Shown in pieces: positions 58,958 to 64,000 of a DNA stretch of 64,000 bases; the first letter of the stretch is position 1, and every line of letters begins with the position of its first letter. The DNA is from Archaeoglobus veneficus SNP6. GTDB taxonomy: Archaea; Halobacteriota; Archaeoglobi; Archaeoglobales; Archaeoglobaceae. The position numbers were made by a program, and so were the translations under genes. Where the stretch lies: the NCBI RefSeq assembly GCF_000194625.1, contig NC_015320.1:914612-978611 (forward strand). The letters run 5' to 3'. Under the pieces are notes generated by a model. It was not told the DNA's origin and ran no database searches. It was given only the letters and a program-made list of their open reading frames with translations.

Positions 58958-61351
58958 ATGGATCTCGAACTCAGAGAAGGTATATTCGTACTGGATGAGA
59001 TGAGGAATGTAAGCATAAAAATCGGCAGGATTATTGATGAAGAGGAGGAGAAAGAGAAGGAGTGGGAGCCCCTTGGTCCCACACCAAAACCCCACATTCT
59101 CGACTTAAGGCACTGGGATCGCAGACTACTCGAGCGCTACGAGCCAATTTACGCACCGATGCAGGATTTCTGTAACCTTTGCACAATGGGGCCGTGTGAG
59201 CTTTCGCAGAACAAGGAGGGTGCTTGTGGAATCGATTTGAAGACCCAGAAAGCGAGGCTTGTAACCCTTGCGTGCCTCATAGGTGCTTCATCCCACACAG
59301 CACACGCCAGACACCTCGTCCACTACCTCATCGAGAAGTTTGGTCATGATTATCCAATCGATCTTGGGGGCGATATAAACGTCGAGGCACCGAACATCAG
59401 GCTTGTATTCGGAATCAAGCCCAAGAAACTGGGTGACCTCGAAAAAGTTCTCGACTATGTGGAACAGGACCTTGTCAGAATTCTTCATACGACGCATACT
59501 GGACAAGAAGAAGACCACCTCGACTACGAGTCAAAAGCAATGCATGTGGGCATGCTTGACCACGTTGCCATGGAAGTTGCAGACATCGCACAGGTTGTAG
59601 CATTCAACTATCCTCTCGGCGACCCCAATGCGCCGTTAATTGACATCGGCTTTGGTGTGCTTGAGACAGAAAAACCGGTAATTCTCGTCATAGGACACAA
59701 CATTCTTCCTGCGAGGAACATAGATGATTATCTGAGGGAGCACGGACTCGAGGATGAGGTTGAAATCGCTGGCCTGTGCTGTACAGCCATCGACACGACT
59801 CGCTACGACCCCAAGGCCAAGATAGTTGGAACGCTGAGCTACGAACTGAGAGCGATAAGGTCAGGCATTCCCGATGTGGTTGTTACAGACGAGCAGTGTA
59901 TAAGAGCAGACACCCTTCGTGAATGCTCCAAGCTCGGAATTCCTGTCATAGCATCATCGGAAGCCGCAGCAAGAGGTCTACCTGACAGAACTCACGAAAA
60001 CCCCGACGTAATAGTCAACGACCTCGTGAGTGGGAGAGCGAAGGGTGTGCTGATTCGCGATCCGGACAAGGTTGGCGAGATAGCCGTCAGAGTTGCCATG
60101 GAGATCAGAAAGAAGAAGGGTAAGAAGCCGCCCTTCATGAGCGAAGAGGAGCTAAAAACCGAGATTGACAGATGTACGGGCTGTATGAACTGTGTTTTTG
60201 CCTGTCCACACAATTTAAGGATTGACAAGGCGATGAGTGCTGCGAAAGATGGAGATTTCAGCGTGTTTAAGACTGTCGAGGATTCATGCATTGCATGCGG
60301 GCGATGCGAGCAGGTTTGTCCGAGGGACATCAGGATAGTTGACGTTATCATGAAGGCGAGCTACGACAGCCTTGTAAGAAAGACTGGCAAGATGAGAGCT
60401 GGAAGAGGTCCAATTCAGGACACTGAAATCAGAAACGTTGGTCAGCCAATAGTTATGGGAACGATTCCGGGAATAATTGCTCCAATAGGCTGTCCCAACT
60501 ATCCAAAAGCGAGAAACGAAATTGTGGAGATAATCGAGGAATTCCTCAAACGCAAGTTCATTGTTGTCTCATCTGGCTGTCACGCAATGGATTTAGGTAT
60601 GTACAGAGACGAGGATGGTAAGAGCCTCTACGAAAAGTATCCGGGAGCTTTCGACGCTGGCTGTCTGACAAACGTTGGTAGCTGTGTTGCAAACAGCCAC
60701 ATAAGCGGAGCAGCGATAAAAGTTGCCAACATCTTTGCCATGCGCCCGCTGCGTGCAAACTATGCAGAGATAGCAGACTACATTCTCAACAGAGTTGGAG
60801 CCGTCGGCCTTGCATGGGGGCCGTACAGTCAGAAGGCTGCGAGCATCGCAACAGGTTTCAACCGCCTTGGCGTTCCTGCAGTTGTTGGGCCTCATGCTGC
60901 CAAGTACCGCAGGGCTTTCATAGGTAAAGTCTGGAAGAAGGAGGACTGGTGGGTTTACGACATAAAGTCGAAACAGCGCATGTACGTCGAGCCGTGCCCA
61001 GATGCGCTGCTCGTTGTGGCGGAAACGAAAGAGGAGGCAATCGTACAGCTTGCGAGACTCTGCATAAGACCTGCAGACACGTACATGGGCAGACAGATCA
61101 AGCTGACTCACTACATAGAACTCAGCAAGAAGTACCTTGGCTGCCTGCCGGATGACTGGCACCTCTACGTGAGGACAGAAGCAGACCTGCCGCTGAAGAT
61201 GAAGGACGAACTTCTCAAGATACTCGAAGAAGAGCACGGATGGAAGATAGACTGGAGCAAGAAGAAGATTCTCGAAGGACCAATAAGGCCGTACGACTCC
61301 GGATTTAATCCGACGATACTTGAAGAAGTCTTCGAAAAGTACGCGAGGTGA
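58958..61351 (+). CDS. cdhA: CODH/ACS alpha subunit (carbon monoxide dehydrogenase)
   Basis: Ni-Fe-S carbon monoxide dehydrogenase of the acetyl-CoA decarbonylase/synthase complex, 797 residues. The D/B-cluster cysteines (C-N-L-C-T-M-G-P-C-E-L, about residue 69), two ferredoxin motifs (CTGCMNCVFAC and CIACGRCEQVC, about residues 405-455) and the C-cluster region residues (S-S-G-C-H-A-M-D, G-S-C-V-A-N-S-H) are present. The strong GGAGGGG site fixes ATG 58958. It oxidises CO or reduces CO2 and opens the cdhABC-cooC operon. Confidence 0.97.
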   Translation: MDLELREGIFVLDEMRNVSIKIGRIIDEEEEKEKEWEPLGPTPKPHILDLRHWDRRLLERYEPIYAPMQDFCNLCTMGPCELSQNKEGACGIDLKTQKARLVTLACLIGASSHTAHARHLVHYLIEKFGHDYPIDLGGDINVEAPNIRLVFGIKPKKLGDLEKVLDYVEQDLVRILHTTHTGQEEDHLDYESKAMHVGMLDHVAMEVADIAQVVAFNYPLGDPNAPLIDIGFGVLETEKPVILVIGHNILPARNIDDYLREHGLEDEVEIAGLCCTAIDTTRYDPKAKIVGTLSYELRAIRSGIPDVVVTDEQCIRADTLRECSKLGIPVIASSEAAARGLPDRTHENPDVIVNDLVSGRAKGVLIRDPDKVGEIAVRVAMEIRKKKGKKPPFMSEEELKTEIDRCTGCMNCVFACPHNLRIDKAMSAAKDGDFSVFKTVEDSCIACGRCEQVCPRDIRIVDVIMKASYDSLVRKTGKMRAGRGPIQDTEIRNVGQPIVMGTIPGIIAPIGCPNYPKARNEIVEIIEEFLKRKFIVVSSGCHAMDLGMYRDEDGKSLYEKYPGAFDAGCLTNVGSCVANSHISGAAIKVANIFAMRPLRANYAEIADYILNRVGAVGLAWGPYSQKAASIATGFNRLGVPAVVGPHAAKYRRAFIGKVWKKEDWWVYDIKSKQRMYVEPCPDALLVVAETKEEAIVQLARLCIRPADTYMGRQIKLTHYIELSKKYLGCLPDDWHLYVRTEADLPLKMKDELLKILEEEHGWKIDWSKKKILEGPIRPYDSGFNPTILEEVFEKYAR

Positions 61352-61355
61352 TCGC

Positions 61356-61922
61356 ATGGCCGAAGCAAAAAAGAAGGTTAGGAAGCCTCCTGAAAAGCTG
61401 TTCAACACGGCCGACATTCAGGCCAGCAGATCGGCGAAGCTGATCAAGCCAGATGTACTTGCAAAAATGGTCGGCAGGGCAAAGAACCCTGTACTGGTTA
61501 CGGGAGGAAAGTTACTTGAGGACGAAAAGCTCGTTGAATATGCGGTAAAACTATACGAGAACGGTGTTGCTATTATCGCAACGGGAGCATCGAGCAGGCC
61601 CTTAATCGAGAGGGGTGTTGAGCCGCAGGCGTGTGTTTTCACCCTGCATCACGTTACCCAGTTCTTGCTCGACGAAAGCTGGAGTGGTTTTAAGGGCGAG
61701 CCGTACGACCTCGTTCTTTTCCTCGGATTCGAGCCGTACTACCTCTCCAGAATGCTGTCTGCTTTGAAACACTTTTCCAAGCTGACAACGGTTAGTATAG
61801 ACGCATTCTATCAGCCACACGCAAGGTTCAGCTTCCCGAACACCCTTGATCTGCATCACGAGATTCTTGAGGAGTTTGTTACTGCCCTTGGAGGTGGCAG
61901 CGTTGGAAAGAAGGAAGATTGA
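61356..61922 (+). CDS. cdhB: CODH/ACS epsilon subunit
   Basis: A 188-residue subunit that binds CdhA and is thought to help electron flow to FAD or ferredoxin. V-T-G-G-K-L-L-E, A-T-G-A-S-S-R-P and F-L-G-F-E-P-Y-Y-L-S-R-M are typical. ATG 61356 follows GAGGTGATC; the upstream extension to 61320 lies within cdhA. It overlaps cdhC by 20 bp. It is the plain version of the domain in the ferredoxin fusion at 48683. Confidence 0.96.
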   Translation: MAEAKKKVRKPPEKLFNTADIQASRSAKLIKPDVLAKMVGRAKNPVLVTGGKLLEDEKLVEYAVKLYENGVAIIATGASSRPLIERGVEPQACVFTLHHVTQFLLDESWSGFKGEPYDLVLFLGFEPYYLSRMLSALKHFSKLTTVSIDAFYQPHARFSFPNTLDLHHEILEEFVTALGGGSVGKKED

Positions 61923-63408
61923 GATTCCGGAAGGAGTTAAGACGAAGGTGAGTGTGGGGGAGGAGCTGGACTTCCCCTTCGACATCTCTCCGATGCATGA
62001 AGGAGAGCGCATCAGGAAAGGAGAAATGTACGTGGAACTTGGAGGGCCAAAACAGCCAGGATTCGAGCTTGTAGTCGCTCTAAAGCCTGAAGAAGTCGAG
62101 GACATGAAGGTAACGCTCATAGGTAGTGACCTCGACGAACTCGAGGAGGGCAAGGCACATCCGTACGCGATGATATACTATGTTGCGGGCTCGCAGGTTG
62201 ATCCTGATTTGGAACCAATCATAGAGCGAAGAAATCACGACTTCCAGAACTTCATAGAGGGCTACATGCACCTCAACCAGAGATACGACGTCTGGGTTAG
62301 GATAAGCAAGGAAGCTGTCAAGAAGGGACTCAACAGTCTAACCCAGATAGCGAAGGCGACGATGATGCTGTTCAAGAACGAGATGCCGTTTATTGAAAAG
62401 ATCGAGGCACTATACATCACTGACGGAGAGCTTGTCGAGAAACTGCTGAAAGAGTACGCAATGCCGATATACGATGAAAGAGATGCAAGAATTGAATCGC
62501 TCCATGACGAAGATGTCGAGGAGTTCTACTCGTGCACGCTCTGTCAGAGCTTCGCTCCAACCAACGTGTGTATAATAAGTCCCGACCGCCCGTCGCTTTG
62601 TGGAGCCATAACGTGGTTCGATGGAAGGGCTGCAGCAAGGGTCGATCCGGAGGGGCCAAACAGAGCCGTGCCCAAGGGCGAGGTCATCGACCCCATTGGC
62701 GGTGAGTACACCGGCGTTAACGAATTTGCTAAGGATGAGAGCGGTGGAGAATGCGAGCGCATAAAGCTCCACAGCTTCTTCGAGTATCCGCACACATCCT
62801 GCGGGTGTTTCGAGGTTATAGGCTTCTACATGCCGGAAGTCGATGGGATAGGCTGGGTGCACAGGGGCTATGGAGAGCCTGCTCCCAACGGCCTGACGTT
62901 CTCCACCATGGCCGGGCAGACGGGTGGAGGAAAGCAGATCGTTGGGTTCCTCGGCGTTGGTGTGGGCTACTTCAGAAGCAAGAAGTTCATACAGGCTGAT
63001 GGAGGATGGTACAGGGTTGTGTGGATGCCCAAGGAACTCAAGCAGAGAATTGAGAAGTACATACCAGAGGACATTAGGGACAAGATTGCGACTGAGGAGG
63101 ATGCAAAGACAATTGACGAGCTGAAGGAGTTCCTCAAGAAGGTAAACCATCCGGTCGTTACGGGTGTTGTCAGGCCGGTTGATGGAGCGAAGATAACAGA
63201 AGGCTGGGTTGAGGAAAAGAAGGAGGCAGAGGTGGAGAAGGAAGAGATGAAAGTAGAAGAGACAAAGCCAGCAGCTCCACAGGTCTCTTTCACACCATCG
63301 GGCATAAGCATAACACCTCCAGGTACGCCGGGGATAAAACTCGTGATAAAGAACGCAAACATTTACATCGACAAGATAGTCCTGAGAAAGAAGAAAGAGG
63401 AAGAGTAG
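61903..63408 (+). CDS. cdhC: CODH/ACS beta subunit (acetyl-CoA synthase)
   Basis: Carries the A-cluster where a methyl group, CO and CoA are joined. The A-cluster ligands appear in C-T-L-C-Q-S-F-A-P...N-V-C and H-T-S-C-G-C-F-E. The end is a charged linker (E-E-K-K-E-A-E-V-E-K-E) and a short beta region as in other archaeal CdhC. 501 residues from TTG 61903, which has GGAGGTGGC upstream inside cdhB; the longer frame from 61846 is an overlap artefact. Confidence 0.96.
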   Translation: MERRKIEIPEGVKTKVSVGEELDFPFDISPMHEGERIRKGEMYVELGGPKQPGFELVVALKPEEVEDMKVTLIGSDLDELEEGKAHPYAMIYYVAGSQVDPDLEPIIERRNHDFQNFIEGYMHLNQRYDVWVRISKEAVKKGLNSLTQIAKATMMLFKNEMPFIEKIEALYITDGELVEKLLKEYAMPIYDERDARIESLHDEDVEEFYSCTLCQSFAPTNVCIISPDRPSLCGAITWFDGRAAARVDPEGPNRAVPKGEVIDPIGGEYTGVNEFAKDESGGECERIKLHSFFEYPHTSCGCFEVIGFYMPEVDGIGWVHRGYGEPAPNGLTFSTMAGQTGGGKQIVGFLGVGVGYFRSKKFIQADGGWYRVVWMPKELKQRIEKYIPEDIRDKIATEEDAKTIDELKEFLKKVNHPVVTGVVRPVDGAKITEGWVEEKKEAEVEKEEMKVEETKPAAPQVSFTPSGISITPPGTPGIKLVIKNANIYIDKIVLRKKKEEE

Positions 63409-63419
63409 GAGAGGTCTCC

Positions 63420-64000
63420 TTGGTGGTAATTGCCGTCACAGGAAAAGGGGGGACCGGAAAAACCCTGATTGCTGGTCTGCTCGTCCGTTTGCTGGCGAAA
63501 AAGTACCGCGTGCTGGCGGTAGATGCAGATCCAGATGCAAATCTCGGTGAGGCGCTTGGAGTTGAGAGCTACAAAACACTTGGCGAAATCAGGGAGATAT
63601 TCCAGCACAGCAGGGATGACATGATTTCGATAAACAAGGAGAGCTGGCTCGAGGGAAAAATCTATGGCGAAGTAATATACGAAGCGGAAGACTTTGACCT
63701 TCTGGTTATGGGAAGGCCAGAAGGAGAGGGTTGCTACTGCTTCGCCAACAACCTGCTGAGAGCCGTGCTGAGGAAGCTGATGAGACACTACGATGTGATC
63801 ATCGTTGACTGCGAGGCGGGGCTTGAGCACATAAGCCGAAGGACTATAGATGGGGCGGACATTATATTGATTGTAACCGATGCATCGAGGAAAGGTCTCA
63901 TGACTGCGAAAAGAATCAGGGAGCTTGCAGAAGAGCTGAACCTCAGGGCGAGGATATATCTTATTGCCAACAGGGTTGAAGGTAGCGCGGTGCAAGCAAT
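63420..64000 (+). CDS. cooC: CooC-like nickel-insertion ATPase (3' end outside window)
   Basis: P-loop ATPase of the CooC/MinD type that loads nickel into CODH/ACS. The deviant Walker A G-K-G-G-T-G-K-T is at residue 8, with V-D-A-D-P-D-A-N and D-C-E-A-G-L-E-H-I-S-R following. The start is TTG 63420 or GTG 63423, behind GAGAGG and 11 bp after the cdhC stop. The frame is open to the end of the window; cdhD and cdhE probably follow outside. Confidence 0.92.
   Translation, partial: MVVIAVTGKGGTGKTLIAGLLVRLLAKKYRVLAVDADPDANLGEALGVESYKTLGEIREIFQHSRDDMISINKESWLEGKIYGEVIYEAEDFDLLVMGRPEGEGCYCFANNLLRAVLRKLMRHYDVIIVDCEAGLEHISRRTIDGADIILIVTDASRKGLMTAKRIRELAEELNLRARIYLIANRVEGSAVQA

Noticed and set aside
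1-64000. CRISPR arrays, insertion sequences, rRNA genes and replication origin
   Set aside because: I looked for regularly spaced repeats, transposase motifs with terminal repeats, rRNA signatures and an orc/cdc6 context and saw none.

Overview
The window reads as part of the chromosome of a hyperthermophilic euryarchaeon of the Archaeoglobales (Archaeoglobus/Ferroglobus/Geoglobus type). The grounds are: archaeal housekeeping genes (EF-1 alpha, Top6B, pantoate kinase, PurP, Taw3, SepRS); leaderless promoters with TATA boxes about 25 bp before start codons, mixed with GGAGGTGA-type ribosome sites; and a dense set of C1-pathway genes (formylmethanofuran dehydrogenase, HdrABC, F420 enzymes, CODH/ACS). 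There is no methyl-CoM reductase gene in the window. A multihaem cytochrome c at the left end fits an iron-respiring relative, but the species is inferred, not shown.

Layout. 1-13.1 kb: rubrerythrin end, a frameshifted hexahaem cytochrome c, an Agl23-like membrane protein, a radical SAM protein, hisS, the EF-1 alpha/S10 pair, RNase Z, an aminotransferase, lumazine synthase, a stand-alone Lrp ligand domain, top6B and an ACT-ACT-SerB. 13.2-20.6 kb: a 2TM protein, a broken small gene, an HdrA-MvhD fusion with its own polyferredoxin, CoaBC and pantoate kinase, a cysteine-tailed Lrp regulator and a CDP-alcohol phosphatidyltransferase. 20.7-26.0 kb, mostly minus strand: the sulfide-to-homocysteine set (DUF39-CBS, NIL-ferredoxin, UPF0280) with a DMT transporter, then purB. 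26.1-27.5 kb: an AT-rich pocket between convergent tRNA-Val and tRNA-Met genes that looks acquired. 27.6-36.8 kb: a regulator and hydrolase, adk, purine and methylthioadenosine salvage genes, glyA and a coiled-coil protein. 36.8-40.1 kb: a gene-poor accessory stretch with a McrB-like AAA+ ATPase, a RecA-fold protein without a Walker A motif, a leaderless 56-codon gene and gene relics. 40.1-46.5 kb: a CopB-type copper ATPase, a purP homologue, taw3, sepS and tRNA-Gly.

The right 18 kb (46.5-64.0 kb) is the metabolic centre. Four transcription units hold a two-domain Fe-S protein, two FwdB paralogues, FwdD, FwdC, FwdA, a six-motif polyferredoxin, an F420-type FrhB-like flavoprotein, an HdrA-MvhD fusion, HdrC and HdrB. 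They are followed directly by the CODH/ACS operon (cdhA, cdhB, cdhC and the start of a CooC-like ATPase). The content and overlaps suggest one electron-bifurcating or confurcating Hdr-FrhB-Fwd assembly that uses F420 instead of a hydrogenase or formate dehydrogenase and feeds the reductive (or drains the oxidative) acetyl-CoA pathway. In the middle of this locus is a gene I do not recognise as a described architecture: a second CODH epsilon (CdhB-like) domain fused to a two-cluster ferredoxin. This is the best candidate for something new.
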